NCBI RefSeq assembly: GCF_002743055.1
Contig: NZ_PDYM01000031.1
Coordinates: 1-37,032 of the forward strand
DNA: 37,032 bases
Direction: 5' to 3'
DNA from: Sporosarcina sp. P13
GTDB taxonomy: Bacteria; Bacillota; Bacilli; Bacillales_A; Planococcaceae
Of the stretch, positions 1-7,526 are shown one piece after another. The position numbers were made by a program, and so were the translations under genes. Below the pieces are notes generated by a model, which was given only the letters and a program-made list of their open reading frames with translations, was not told where the DNA came from and did not search any database. Positions within the stretch are counted from its first letter, which is position 1; the number at the start of each line of letters is the position of its first letter.

Positions 1-96
1 AGGTATATGACGTACTACAATCATTATCGTGGGCAATGGAATTTAAAAAAGTTGCCGCCTGCAAAATACAGGCAGCAACTTCAACAACTAGCATAG
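1..96 (+). CDS. IS3-family transposase (OrfB), C-terminal end only
   Basis: Reading from base 1 in frame 1 gives 31 residues and a TAG stop. The fragment contains YMTYYNHYRGQWNLKK followed by LPPAKYRQQL. The Y-N-x-x-R ... L-K-x-L-x-P-x-x-Y-R signature is the usual C-terminal tail of IS3/IS150-group DDE transposases (rve domain), just after the last catalytic Glu. The catalytic residues and OrfA lie to the left of the window. The reading frame is clean up to its stop, so nothing here shows the transposase to be broken. It is too short for the full-length ORF threshold but is well supported by the motif and by the inverted repeat directly after it. Confidence 0.8.
   Translation, partial: RYMTYYNHYRGQWNLKKLPPAKYRQQLQQLA
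43..82 (-). terminator. Intrinsic terminator on minus strand inside the IS tail
   Basis: On the minus strand AAGTTGCTGCCTG pairs with CAGGCGGCAACTT (13 bp with one G-U) around a 7-nt loop and is followed by six T. It sits in the transposase 3' coding end but is oriented to stop transcripts coming from yugP. On the plus strand no T-run follows the hairpin, so it should not stop transposase mRNA. Confidence 0.65.
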
Positions 97-108
97 GCTT
101 TTTTTAAT

Positions 109-128
109 TGTCCTTTACAAAGGGTACA
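109..128 (+). repeat. Right inverted repeat of IS3-family element
   Basis: The reverse complement reads TGTACCCTTTGTAAAGGACA. Compared with the left end of the other copy at 36907-36926 it is identical at 15 of 20 positions, with all differences in the central seven bases. Imperfect terminal repeats of this kind are normal in the IS3 family. The exact tip is uncertain because the bases just outside are also shared between the two sites (see findings). Confidence 0.7.
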
Positions 129-160
129 GTTTATTGCCGCAGACGGATTATTCTTATGGA

Positions 161-829
161 TTAGTCACGATTTGTAAAGATCATTACCAAACGTACCAAT
201 TCAAGCACGGCAACAGCTGTAGCGGCAACGTATGTCATGGCAGCTGCGCTTAATACTTTCTTCGCTTGTGGTTCCTCATCATTTCGGATAATACCGAGTT
301 GAACGATTTGATCCATCGCGCGAGAAGAAGCATTAAACTCCACTGGTAACGTAACGACCTGGAACAATACCCCAACAGCCATCAACAAAATCCCGATTCC
401 AAGCAATGAATTCATGCTAGAAAATATTAAACCGATCATGATGAATACCCAAGATGCATTGGAAGTCAAACTAGCAACTGGTGCCAATCTGTGGCGGAAA
501 CGAAGAAACGCGTACGCTTCTTTATCTTGAATCGCGTGCCCTACTTCGTGCGCAGCAACTGCTGTTCCTGCTACCGATGCTTCGTGATAGTTACTTGTGG
601 ACAAAGCCACAATTTTCGTCATTGGATTGTAGTGATCTGTTAAAAAACCTTGTTGCTCTACTACCTTTACATCATGCAAACCATTTTGGTCTAACATGAG
701 GCGGGCCACTTGAGCACCCGTCATACCTGAGGTCGAACGTATTTTTGAATATTTCTTATATGTGCTTTTCACTTTAAATTGCGCATAGATAGGAAGCAAT
801 ATAATGAAACCAAAGTAAATCCAGAACAC
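161..829 (-). CDS. yugP: YugP-type membrane zinc metallopeptidase
   Basis: Predicted membrane-embedded zinc metallopeptidase (DUF2268/YugP, neutral zinc metallopeptidase family); its substrate is not known. The zinc site HEVGH is visible (His94, Glu95, His98 with the start used here), with hydrophobic segments at the N-terminus, after the HExxH helix and at the C-terminus. An ATG 19 codons upstream is open in frame, but the GTG at 829 follows an AAAGGGGAG ribosome site at proper spacing and makes the protein begin directly with its first membrane segment, as in homologues, giving 222 residues. It lies 64 bp downstream of ypjA in the same direction and may be co-transcribed. An IS element has landed 32 bp past its stop, so its natural downstream context is lost. 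Confidence 0.88.
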   Translation of the reverse strand: MFWIYFGFIILLPIYAQFKVKSTYKKYSKIRSTSGMTGAQVARLMLDQNGLHDVKVVEQQGFLTDHYNPMTKIVALSTSNYHEASVAGTAVAAHEVGHAIQDKEAYAFLRFRHRLAPVASLTSNASWVFIMIGLIFSSMNSLLGIGILLMAVGVLFQVVTLPVEFNASSRAMDQIVQLGIIRNDEEPQAKKVLSAAAMTYVAATAVAVLELVRLVMIFTNRD

Positions 830-893
830 GACTATCTCTCCCCTTTCTCTCTTACCAATTTTATAATGTTTAAGTGCTAACTGCAACTTTTAA

Positions 894-1499
894 CTACAGT
901 TTCAACTGTCGCTCTTGTAGTCTTGATCTTAAACTCCAAACCGCGAGTCCGATGCACGCAACAGACAGCCAAAATGTGAAATAACCGATTTGCGGACTAT
1001 ACTTTGTTAAGTCATGATAGATTGGCATTTGACCAAAAACATAGTCAATGACATCATTATGCATTGTCCAAACCGCTGCAATTGCGATGTGCCAACCACT
1101 GAATCGATAGTTTTTCAAATAAAGAACGCCTTGTACTGCCATCGCAAAGTGTGAGCCGATGAGCATCCAGCCTACCGGACCAATGTAACCTGTCTCTACG
1201 AGCGTCAATAAATTCATCACCACAGCCCATAACCCATACTTCACCAATGTAATGAGTGCGAGCGCTTCCATCAATTTAAAATTCCGTTTAAGCAACCAGC
1301 CGATAATAGCTATTGAGAAAAACAACGTAGCTGTTGGACTATCCGGTACAAATATCCAAAACTTTGGCTCCGTAATTTCAAGTTGCCACATATACCAATC
1401 ATAACCGTAGACCGAACCGAGTATGTTGATAAAGAGCAGAAGCCATAAGAATGATTTATGTGAAAGAAGAATCCATAACTGTGTCCATAATAAACGCAA
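894..1499 (-). CDS. ypjA: YpjA-like DUF1405 integral membrane protein
   Basis: Polytopic membrane protein of the DUF1405 family, about 201 residues with five or six hydrophobic segments and a conserved aromatic-rich N-terminal loop (YGYDWYMWQL). No biochemical function is established. It follows qcrC in the same order as in B. subtilis, but a strong terminator separates the two. The start is chosen as TTG at 1499, because AAAGGGAGG lies about 8 nt upstream; the TTG two codons earlier at 1505 would sit almost on the ribosome site. The short charged C-terminus is probably cytoplasmic. Confidence 0.85.
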   Translation of the reverse strand: MRLLWTQLWILLSHKSFLWLLLFINILGSVYGYDWYMWQLEITEPKFWIFVPDSPTATLFFSIAIIGWLLKRNFKLMEALALITLVKYGLWAVVMNLLTLVETGYIGPVGWMLIGSHFAMAVQGVLYLKNYRFSGWHIAIAAVWTMHNDVIDYVFGQMPIYHDLTKYSPQIGYFTFWLSVACIGLAVWSLRSRLQERQLKL

Positions 1500-1548
1500 A
1501 AGCAATACCCTCCCTTTGTCGGTCGCACCATATAGGACGTATATAAAG

Positions 1549-1580
1549 AAAAAAAGAGTCAGTTTCCTGACTCTTTTTTC
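1549..1580 (-). terminator. Terminator of the qcrABC operon
   Basis: The minus strand reads AAAAAAGAGTCAG, a GAAA loop, then CTGACTCTTTTTTT. The stem is perfect with a T-run, starting directly at the qcrC stop. The A-rich 5' arm means it could also work on the other strand. Confidence 0.85.
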
Positions 1581-2348
1581 TTACTTCGTATTTAAGCCTT
1601 CGATGAATTCAGCAAGTACTTGTAGGTCTTCATCTGAACCATCCCATGTACCAGCTGGCATACCGCCTTGACCATCATGAGCAATCGTAATGATTTCATC
1701 TGCAGTCAATCCAGTATTGGTTAATGGTAAACCAAGTCCACCTTGGAATGAATCACCGTGACAGCCGATACAAGAAGAACCTTGATAGATTTCATAGCCT
1801 TCAGCTGTTGTATCAAACTCTACTTCTTCAACGATAGCACCTTGAACTTTTGCTGCTTCCCAATCGTGGTTTACAACAGATTCCCAAGTTAAGTAGAAAA
1901 TCGCTAAGAATGAAAGAATCATAAAGCCTGTTGGCAATGGACGCTTAAATGGACGTCTTTCTTTCGTTGTATCCATGAATGGAACTAGCATTAATGCCAT
2001 AAATGCCAATCCTGGAATGACAATCGCACCGATCACGTTATATGGTCCGGAAGCGAATTCATATTTCAATAACTGATACATGAATAGGAAATACCAGTCT
2101 GGAATCGGTATATACATTGTATCCGTCGGGTCCGCTTGACGCTCAAGTGGAGACGGATGGGCAAGTGTAACGATTAGATAACCGATTAAGAAAATCGATC
2201 CAACCATCCACTCTTTCAATAGAAAGTTTGGCCAGAATGCTTCGGTTTTACCCGGATATTCTGAGTAATCTTTAGGTACGTTCGGCATTTTTCCTGCAGC
2301 TTTTATGCGCGAATCCCCAACAAATTTCATCCCTTTACCGCGGTGCAT
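1581..2348 (-). CDS. qcrC: Menaquinol-cytochrome c reductase, cytochrome b/c subunit
   Basis: Third subunit of the Bacillus-type bc complex, which moves electrons from menaquinol to cytochrome c across the cytoplasmic membrane. The N-terminal part resembles subunit IV of b6f complexes, with three hydrophobic segments and the P-I-P-D-W motif near residue 82 (quinol site, PEWY-like). It is fused to a C-terminal cytochrome c domain outside the membrane. The haem-binding CIGCH motif is at residues 193-197 and the likely Met axial ligand is in QGGMPAG near 230. Its 255 residues are the normal length. The start follows GAAGGAGGG at good spacing. It is last in qcrA-qcrB-qcrC, with about 51 bp to qcrB and a terminator straight after it. 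Confidence 0.96.
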   Translation of the reverse strand: MHRGKGMKFVGDSRIKAAGKMPNVPKDYSEYPGKTEAFWPNFLLKEWMVGSIFLIGYLIVTLAHPSPLERQADPTDTMYIPIPDWYFLFMYQLLKYEFASGPYNVIGAIVIPGLAFMALMLVPFMDTTKERRPFKRPLPTGFMILSFLAIFYLTWESVVNHDWEAAKVQGAIVEEVEFDTTAEGYEIYQGSSCIGCHGDSFQGGLGLPLTNTGLTADEIITIAHDGQGGMPAGTWDGSDEDLQVLAEFIEGLNTK

Positions 2349-2399
2349 GTTATTCCCTCCTTCTTAAATTTCAGATGACCCTAACCAAAAAATTGGTTC

Positions 2400-3074
2400 T
2401 TATAGTGGTCCGGAAATACCTTGTCTTCTGATCATGATAAAGTGTGCTGCGAGCAACCCAAGCAAAGCAGCCGGTAGGAAAAACACATGAATCGCGAAGA
2501 ATCTTGTTAACGTCTGAGCACCTAATATCGTGGAATCACCCGCGAGAAGAATTTTAATCTGTTCTCCGATAAATGGTACTGACGCGGCAATCTCAATCCC
2601 AACTTTTGTTGCAAATAGAGCTTTCATATCCCAAGGCAGTAGATACCCTGTGAAGCCTAGACCCAGCATTACGCCGAAAATCAGCACGCCGACTACCCAG
2701 TTAAGCTCACGAGGTTTCTTATAAGACCCTGTAAAGAATACACGCAAAGTATGTAGGAACATCATGACAATAACTAACGAAGCTCCCCAGTGGTGCATCC
2801 CTCGCACAAGTTCACCGAATGCAACATCATTTTGAAGGTAGAAAACTGATTTCCATGCGTTTTCGATATCCGGTGTGTAATACATTGTCAGGAACATACC
2901 AGACAAGATTTGGATCACCGTTACGAAGAACGTCAAACCTCCGAAACAATAGATGAATGCAGAAAAATGATGTGCAGGGTTTACGTGCTCAGGTACTTCA
3001 TGGTCAGCGATATCTCGCCAAATTGGAGTGATATCTAACCGTTCATCCACCCAATCATAAATTTTATTTAACAC
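2400..3074 (-). CDS. qcrB: Menaquinol-cytochrome c reductase, cytochrome b subunit
   Basis: Cytochrome b6-like integral membrane subunit carrying the haems of the bc complex. Four membrane segments are visible, with paired histidines in helices two and four (HHWGASL and FLHTLR; AIHVFF and AAHFIM) as haem b ligands. Cys43 (in FIYCFGG) matches the cysteine that in B. subtilis QcrB holds an extra haem covalently; that role is known from the family and inferred here. The 224-residue length is typical. Translation starts at GTG after AAGGGGG. It lies between qcrA and qcrC in one operon. Confidence 0.96.
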   Translation of the reverse strand: MLNKIYDWVDERLDITPIWRDIADHEVPEHVNPAHHFSAFIYCFGGLTFFVTVIQILSGMFLTMYYTPDIENAWKSVFYLQNDVAFGELVRGMHHWGASLVIVMMFLHTLRVFFTGSYKKPRELNWVVGVLIFGVMLGLGFTGYLLPWDMKALFATKVGIEIAASVPFIGEQIKILLAGDSTILGAQTLTRFFAIHVFFLPAALLGLLAAHFIMIRRQGISGPL

Positions 3075-3096
3075 TGCGGTCGTACCCCCTTACCCT

Positions 3097-3597
3097 TTAG
3101 ACTAATGTGTTCGGTATTGTTCCACCAAGATAGACAAATCCGTCGATGACTTCCACTTCATATTCATCAAGTGGTCCAAGCGGCGGTGATCCTGGTATGT
3201 TATCACCATTTTTTTTGTAACGTCCTGCGTGACATGGGCAGAAAAATTCGTTTTTATACACGTCCCCTTCCCAGTTAACTGTACACCCTAAGTGTTTACA
3301 GACTGGAGAAAGTGCTATGACCTTGTCGCCTTCTTTGTAGACCCAAGCCGTGTTAGATTCATCAGATGTGTACCACGCGTCTTGTCGGTCTTTGATTGTA
3401 TAGTCTACGCGAATTGGAGTCTCTGTTAAATCAGCGGCTTTTTGCGGTGTTGGAATCATATCCGACCCACCGGTATTAGCTAGTACAGGATCAATCGCGA
3501 AACGAATCATTGGCATCAACATAGCAGAAGCCATGAACCCACCAGTTCCCATTAGTGTATAACTCAGGAACGTGCGTCTAGACACTTTATTGCTCAT
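3097..3597 (-). CDS. qcrA: Menaquinol-cytochrome c reductase, Rieske iron-sulfur subunit
   Basis: Rieske [2Fe-2S] protein of the bc complex, 166 residues. The N-terminus has a twin-arginine signal-anchor (SRRTFLSY) followed by a hydrophobic helix, so it is likely exported folded by Tat and stays membrane-anchored. The cluster boxes are both intact: CKHLGC and CPCHAG, giving two Cys and two His ligands plus the disulfide pair. It is the first gene of qcrABC, 22 bp before qcrB. The start follows AGAGGAGGG. The 224-bp upstream region has a candidate promoter and paired ResD-like sites. Confidence 0.96.
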   Translation of the reverse strand: MSNKVSRRTFLSYTLMGTGGFMASAMLMPMIRFAIDPVLANTGGSDMIPTPQKAADLTETPIRVDYTIKDRQDAWYTSDESNTAWVYKEGDKVIALSPVCKHLGCTVNWEGDVYKNEFFCPCHAGRYKKNGDNIPGSPPLGPLDEYEVEVIDGFVYLGGTIPNTLV

Positions 3598-3657
3598 CAG
3601 TAATTTCCCTCCTCTTACTCCAAAGTCAGTCCCACGGACATTCTTTTGCTAATTGTA

Positions 3658-3685
3658 ATACTAGGACATATCTATGATATATCAA
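3658..3685 (-). promoter_or_regulatory. Candidate sigma-A promoter for qcrABC
   Basis: On the minus strand TTGATA is followed after 16 bp by TAGTAT, about 60 bp before the qcrA start codon. The -35 match is fair and the -10 is weak (4 of 6). It lies downstream of the paired TTTGTGA elements, a position suited to activator-dependent transcription. Confidence 0.35.
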
Positions 3686-3726
3686 TATGAAACTAAATTC
3701 AATAATGCTTTTAGTAGGCCTTTAAG

Positions 3727-3760
3727 TTTGTGAACAAATATTAAGATTATGTGACAAACG
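3727..3760. promoter_or_regulatory. Paired TTTGTGAAC / TATGTGACA elements upstream of qcrA (ResD- or Rex-like)
   Basis: Two similar elements occur on the plus strand, TTTGTGAACAAA at 3727-3738 and TTATGTGACAAA at 3748-3759. Their GTGA cores are 21 bp apart, that is two helical turns, so both face the same side. The first is a near-perfect dyad. It resembles the published ResD consensus (TTGTGAA, four bases, then T-rich) and half of a Rex box. In B. subtilis the bc operon depends on ResDE. The assignment is an inference from pattern and context. Confidence 0.4.
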
Positions 3761-3821
3761 AGAAAGAGGCTTTCATGTTGTACAAATAAGTGCTTTAGCT
3801 GATTTCGATTGCTGAATCAGT

Positions 3822-4271
3822 TTACTGCACGTTCCACTTCTCCATAAAATGCGTCAGGACTTGTCGTAGTTGATCCTCCATGATTGTTTGGCGCAAGTGA
3901 TCGTCCATCGTTTCGAGTGGAATCGATGGCAACCAAACGACTTTACCTTCTACAGTTACAGAAGTCCATTTGGCATCTGTAGTTAGGTAAAAGGTATGTG
4001 CAAACGAAGATTTCTTCAAGTCTTCAGAAAGCGTGTCTGCGAGTTGTTGTAAGTCCGTAGACTGTGTGTAGGAAACTGGTGGCATGAACATCATACGCCC
4101 CTTGAACTGTTTCTCTATAAACATCGATAGATTCATAAGAAATTCAGAAGATGATGCGCTATTTTTCATCGTTTCTGGTCTCGTATCGATTGAGAGTAAC
4201 GGCACAACAATGGTATCAATATAATCTTTCTGATTGATATATGTATCCACATCTTTTGGTACCCAATTCAT
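3822..4271 (-). CDS. ypiF: YpiF family protein (DUF2487)
   Basis: Small soluble protein of 149 residues in the DUF2487/YpiF family; no function is established. The visible features are an aromatic N-terminus (MNWVPKDVDTYI), a central part with alternating hydrophobic strands, and an amphipathic C-terminal helix. The start follows GGAGGAATG. It sits between ypiB and qcrA as in B. subtilis, 86 bp after ypiB, with a perfect inverted repeat in that gap. Between its stop and qcrA I see only a weak 6-bp hairpin with no T-run, so some read-through into qcrABC is possible. Confidence 0.85.
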   Translation of the reverse strand: MNWVPKDVDTYINQKDYIDTIVVPLLSIDTRPETMKNSASSSEFLMNLSMFIEKQFKGRMMFMPPVSYTQSTDLQQLADTLSEDLKKSSFAHTFYLTTDAKWTSVTVEGKVVWLPSIPLETMDDHLRQTIMEDQLRQVLTHFMEKWNVQ

Positions 4272-4329
4272 TTTTCATTCCTCCAATCCTTGTTCCATAA
4301 AGTGTAGCTTAAACATTTGCCCAACGCAA

Positions 4330-4372
4330 ACCAATGACTTCACCAAGGTTGGTGAAGTCATTGGTCTTTTTT
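4330..4372 (+). terminator. Perfect 17-bp inverted repeat over the ypiB stop; T-run on the plus strand
   Basis: ACCAATGACTTCACCAA at 4330-4346 pairs with its exact complement at 4349-4365 across two bases. The plus-strand copy is followed by C and six T (4367-4372), so by structure it is a plus-strand terminator. On the minus strand only TTT follows. The ypiB stop codon (4358-4360) lies in the stem. It could act in both directions, but the strongest signal faces against the resident genes. Confidence 0.6.
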
Positions 4373-4906
4373 CATTTCATTCAACAGCTCGGTTAAGCTA
4401 ATAAACAGTTCGCGATCCCCTTTGTCGAGTGCTTCATCAATCCGTTTGTTCAACATCTCTTTCGTCATGATTGTGAAGCTCTCTTCCAACAGACGTTCTG
4501 CGACTTCCTGGTCTTTTCTTTTCGTTAAAAGATCTTCAGGCACATACGGATTTTCTTCCGCCACACTTGCATATTCAGGACATTTATAACTGTCTTTGAA
4601 ATTTAACTGAATGAACATGTCCTCATTAGGGTGTAAGCGCAAGTCGTGAAAAGATTTCTCCGCATCCGCGGTCATGAGATTGCCTTTGTAAAAACGGAAT
4701 GGGATACTGTCTACTTCTGTAGTGGAAATAATCATGGCCCGCGGACAGTGATGAGCTTCATCCGTAAAGTGAACATTGGTCAATAAATGTTCATTGCTTA
4801 GAAGATAATTTAAAATCCATACACATTCCCGACGCTTTAATCGATAGCGCTTCAAAAACCACCTCAAAAAATCTTTCTTGGCAGCAACAGGAACCATGGC
4901 ATTCAT
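4358..4906 (-). CDS. ypiB: UPF0302 protein YpiB (ReoY-like)
   Basis: 182-residue soluble protein of the UPF0302/YpiB family. Listeria ReoY belongs to this family and influences ClpCP-dependent turnover of the peptidoglycan enzyme MurA; applying that role here is inference. The visible parts are an N-terminal helical region with FLRWFLKRYRLKRREC, a central CPRAM segment, and a charged C-terminal helix that fits the family's dimerising C-terminal domain. It starts one base after the ypiA stop, with the ribosome site GAGGGGG inside the end of ypiA, so the two are translationally coupled. Its stop codon lies in a perfect inverted repeat. Confidence 0.9.
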   Translation of the reverse strand: MNAMVPVAAKKDFLRWFLKRYRLKRRECVWILNYLLSNEHLLTNVHFTDEAHHCPRAMIISTTEVDSIPFRFYKGNLMTADAEKSFHDLRLHPNEDMFIQLNFKDSYKCPEYASVAEENPYVPEDLLTKRKDQEVAERLLEESFTIMTKEMLNKRIDEALDKGDRELFISLTELLNEMKKDQ

Positions 4907-4907
4907 T

Positions 4908-6173
4908 TCATACCCCCTCTTCAGATTGCGCGTCTACATATGCCGTCCATTCTTCTGCTTGTGGATTGACTACTACTAGTTGCTGAATGACTGGCAATGC
5001 TTCGGATGATTTACCTTCTTCTAGCAAGAATCGGGCATATTGATCCAAAAAGTCCGCATCTTCTTTCATCCCATCATATGCTTTCAAATATATTTCATAC
5101 GCCTTTTTATAATTTTCTGTACGTTCGTAAGCGTAAGCAAAGAATGCGTGCAATAATGGTATCTCTAATTGATCGGCTTCTGCATATGTCAATAACTCTA
5201 GTAATGACTCATCATCTTCTTGCTGATTATATAATGATGCAAGGGTTACAAGCGCATCTATATATTCAGGGTCCAAGACGAGTGCTTCTTTCAAATGATT
5301 TTCAGCTTGCTCTGGCAATTGCAGTTTAAGAGCTGACTTTCCAGCCGCGAGTTGCAGTTCCTTATCAAAAGCATCACGTTCGATTCCTTTTTTGAATAAT
5401 TGTAGCGCTTGCTCATCTTCGTTTTGTTGCGCATAGCTTTGACCTGCAAGCATATAAGCGGAAAAATAATCTGGATCCATCTCAAGTAATTGCTCAAGAC
5501 GACTGATTGCGTCGGTATAGCGCTCTGTTTGGTAATAAGCGAGCCCTAAGCCAAATAACTCTTCTGGATTCGCTTGCTTCTTTAGTAGCTCCTCATAGAA
5601 CGGAATCGCTTCTTCATATGCAGCTCCCGCACTATACGCTTCTGCTAAACGTGAAGATATGCTAACGCCTGCTAGTTCATCGTTCGTCTCGTGCAATTTG
5701 TTATAGATTCTTACCGCTTCACTATAGCGACCCGAGTCTAGCAATAATTCCGCTTGCGCCAATTGAATGACCGGTTCATGTGGAGCAAGTGCCGCTGCTT
5801 CACGTACTTTAGCTAACGCTGTTTCCGCAAAGCCAAGCATTTGGTAGTAGTCGGCTTGTGCAAGTAGCGCTTGCACAAACTCTTCTTCATCTTCTTTAAT
5901 ATCAGTCAATAAAAGTAGCGCATCATCTTCCTCACCGAGTTCAATCAACGCAGCAGCACGATCTATTTTCAACTGTGCTTCATCAGGGAAAACAAGTAGT
6001 AATTGTGCAAAAATACCATCTGCTTGTTCGATGAAACCATAATTGATTAGAAGATTGGCTACATCATATAATGCATCATATTCATGATTCGCTTGAAGTG
6101 TTTGGATTTTTTGTTGTAGAGCATCTGCATCCCCATCTAATAAAAGCTGCTCCATTTCTTGCAATAAATTCAT
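4908..6173 (-). CDS. ypiA: Tetratricopeptide-repeat protein YpiA
   Basis: 421-residue, strongly acidic protein built almost wholly of TPR-type helical hairpins, with roughly ten repeats recognisable by A-x-x-Y-x-x-A/G-x-x-x-Y patterns and the closing D/N-P turn (for example LEMDPDYFSAYMLAGQ and LVLDPEYIDALVTLAS). There is no signal peptide or enzyme motif, so it is probably a cytoplasmic scaffold. In B. subtilis it is encoded beside ypiB, as here, and the one-base spacing to ypiB suggests that the two proteins act together. It follows aroA by 27 bp and closes the aromatic supraoperon. Confidence 0.9.
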   Translation of the reverse strand: MNLLQEMEQLLLDGDADALQQKIQTLQANHEYDALYDVANLLINYGFIEQADGIFAQLLLVFPDEAQLKIDRAAALIELGEEDDALLLLTDIKEDEEEFVQALLAQADYYQMLGFAETALAKVREAAALAPHEPVIQLAQAELLLDSGRYSEAVRIYNKLHETNDELAGVSISSRLAEAYSAGAAYEEAIPFYEELLKKQANPEELFGLGLAYYQTERYTDAISRLEQLLEMDPDYFSAYMLAGQSYAQQNEDEQALQLFKKGIERDAFDKELQLAAGKSALKLQLPEQAENHLKEALVLDPEYIDALVTLASLYNQQEDDESLLELLTYAEADQLEIPLLHAFFAYAYERTENYKKAYEIYLKAYDGMKEDADFLDQYARFLLEEGKSSEALPVIQQLVVVNPQAEEWTAYVDAQSEEGV

Positions 6174-6200
6174 TTTTTCACCCGAACTTTCTGTTAGACT

Positions 6201-7496
6201 TTAGTGTTTCACTAGATTCGAAAGATCTTCGAAAAAATGTGGATAGGAGATTGCAATACACGAAGGATTGTCAATATGAACAGGCTCTGACGTTATTAAG
6301 CCTGCAATAGCAGCCATCATTCCAAGACGATGGTCACCATACGATTGAAGAGTTCCTCCCGTCAACGGCGTCGGACCAGTAATGATCATGCCGTCTTTCG
6401 TTGTCTCGATAGTCGCCCCTAGCTTTCGTAACTCCGTAGCCACCGCTTCGATACGGTCGGTTTCTTTGACACGCAATTCTTCCGCGTCTTTAATAATCGT
6501 TTGACCTTCCGCTTGTGTAGCTAATAAAGCCAAAACTGGTAGTTCGTCGATTAATCTAGGAATCAAATCGCCACCAATTTCAGTCGCTTGTAACTTCGAA
6601 TGCTTGATTCGCACGCTACCATAACGTTCTCCTGAAAAGCCTTGCTCATCCAAAATATTTATGTGTACACCCATCGATTCTAGTACATCCAATATTCCAG
6701 TACGAGTCTGATTCAATCCAACTTTCTCAAACGTTACTTCACTATCTTCCACCATTGCCGCAGCAACCATGAAAAACGCAGCAGATGAAATATCGCCAGG
6801 CACTACAACATCAGTCCCCGTCAATTGTTGTCCACCTTGTAAGCGAATTGTTTTATCCGATTGTTCTACATTTGCTCCAAATTGCATCAGCATGCGTTCA
6901 GTATGATCTCTTGAAACAGCTTGTTCCGTTACAGACGTTACTCCTTCTGCCTGAAGTCCAGCTAGAAGTATAGCAGACTTCACTTGTGCGCTCGCTACAG
7001 GCATATTATAGTCAATCGCTTGTAACGCTGCACCTTTAATTGTAAGCGGTAAATAGTCCGCTTGTCCTTCGCTCGTGATGTTCGCACCCATCAAGCCCAG
7101 CGGATCGGTCACTCGCTTCATTGGACGCTTGGATAAATATTGATCACCGCACATTACAGAAGTGACCGATGCCCCCGATAAGATGCCGAGCATTAGACGT
7201 GCAGTCGTACCTGAATTACCTGCGTCAAGTGCCTCAGTAGGTGTCTGCCAATTAGCAATTCCCGGACTTTCTACTACGACATCTGTCCCTTCGCGTGTAA
7301 TCGTTACGCCAAGCTTACGGAATATTTCAATCGTACTTAAACAATCTTCTCCGTCTAGAAATCCTGCAATTGTCGTCTTCCCTTTAGCGATGGACCCGAG
7401 CATAACCGCACGATGAGAAATTGATTTATCTCCCGGTACTTGTAGCGCTCCGCGGAGGACGGGTCGTTCAAATGAAACAGTCTTCTGTTGTGACAT
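6201..7496 (-). CDS. aroA: 3-phosphoshikimate 1-carboxyvinyltransferase (EPSP synthase)
   Basis: Joins shikimate-3-phosphate and phosphoenolpyruvate to make EPSP in the shikimate pathway. It has 431 residues, normal for the family. Visible motifs are PGDKSISHR near the N-terminus, GNSGTTARLM, SKRPMKRV, SAQVKSA and, near the C-terminus, the KETDR and DHRLGM segments, all typical of active enzymes. B. subtilis calls this gene aroE. The start is supported by AAAGGAGGAG. It lies 30 bp after tyrA and before ypiA in the supraoperon. Confidence 0.97.
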   Translation of the reverse strand: MSQQKTVSFERPVLRGALQVPGDKSISHRAVMLGSIAKGKTTIAGFLDGEDCLSTIEIFRKLGVTITREGTDVVVESPGIANWQTPTEALDAGNSGTTARLMLGILSGASVTSVMCGDQYLSKRPMKRVTDPLGLMGANITSEGQADYLPLTIKGAALQAIDYNMPVASAQVKSAILLAGLQAEGVTSVTEQAVSRDHTERMLMQFGANVEQSDKTIRLQGGQQLTGTDVVVPGDISSAAFFMVAAAMVEDSEVTFEKVGLNQTRTGILDVLESMGVHINILDEQGFSGERYGSVRIKHSKLQATEIGGDLIPRLIDELPVLALLATQAEGQTIIKDAEELRVKETDRIEAVATELRKLGATIETTKDGMIITGPTPLTGGTLQSYGDHRLGMMAAIAGLITSEPVHIDNPSCIAISYPHFFEDLSNLVKH

Positions 7497-7526
7497 CTAG
7501 CTCTCCTCCTTTAAATTATGTGCATA

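Larger units (their letters stand above)
1..128 (+). mobile_element. IS3-family insertion sequence, right (3') end, partial
   Basis: The window opens inside an insertion sequence. The plus strand carries the last 31 codons of an IS3-type transposase (stop at 94-96), followed by a short AT-rich tail and an inverted-repeat end at 109-128. That end, read outward on the minus strand, begins TGTACCCT and ends GGACA, the same frame of bases as the IS left end at 36907-36926. The terminal dinucleotide (TG on one side, CA on the other) fits the IS3 family. yugP ends only 32 bp away. The rest of the element lies outside the window. Confidence 0.8.

Noticed and set aside
3797..3820. Hairpin CTGATT/AATCAG after ypiF as a terminator
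   Set aside because: The stem is only 6 bp and no T-run follows on the minus strand.
4997..5329. Plus-strand reading frame of 110 codons opposite ypiA
   Set aside because: No ribosome site and no recognisable domain; it mirrors the repeat structure of ypiA.
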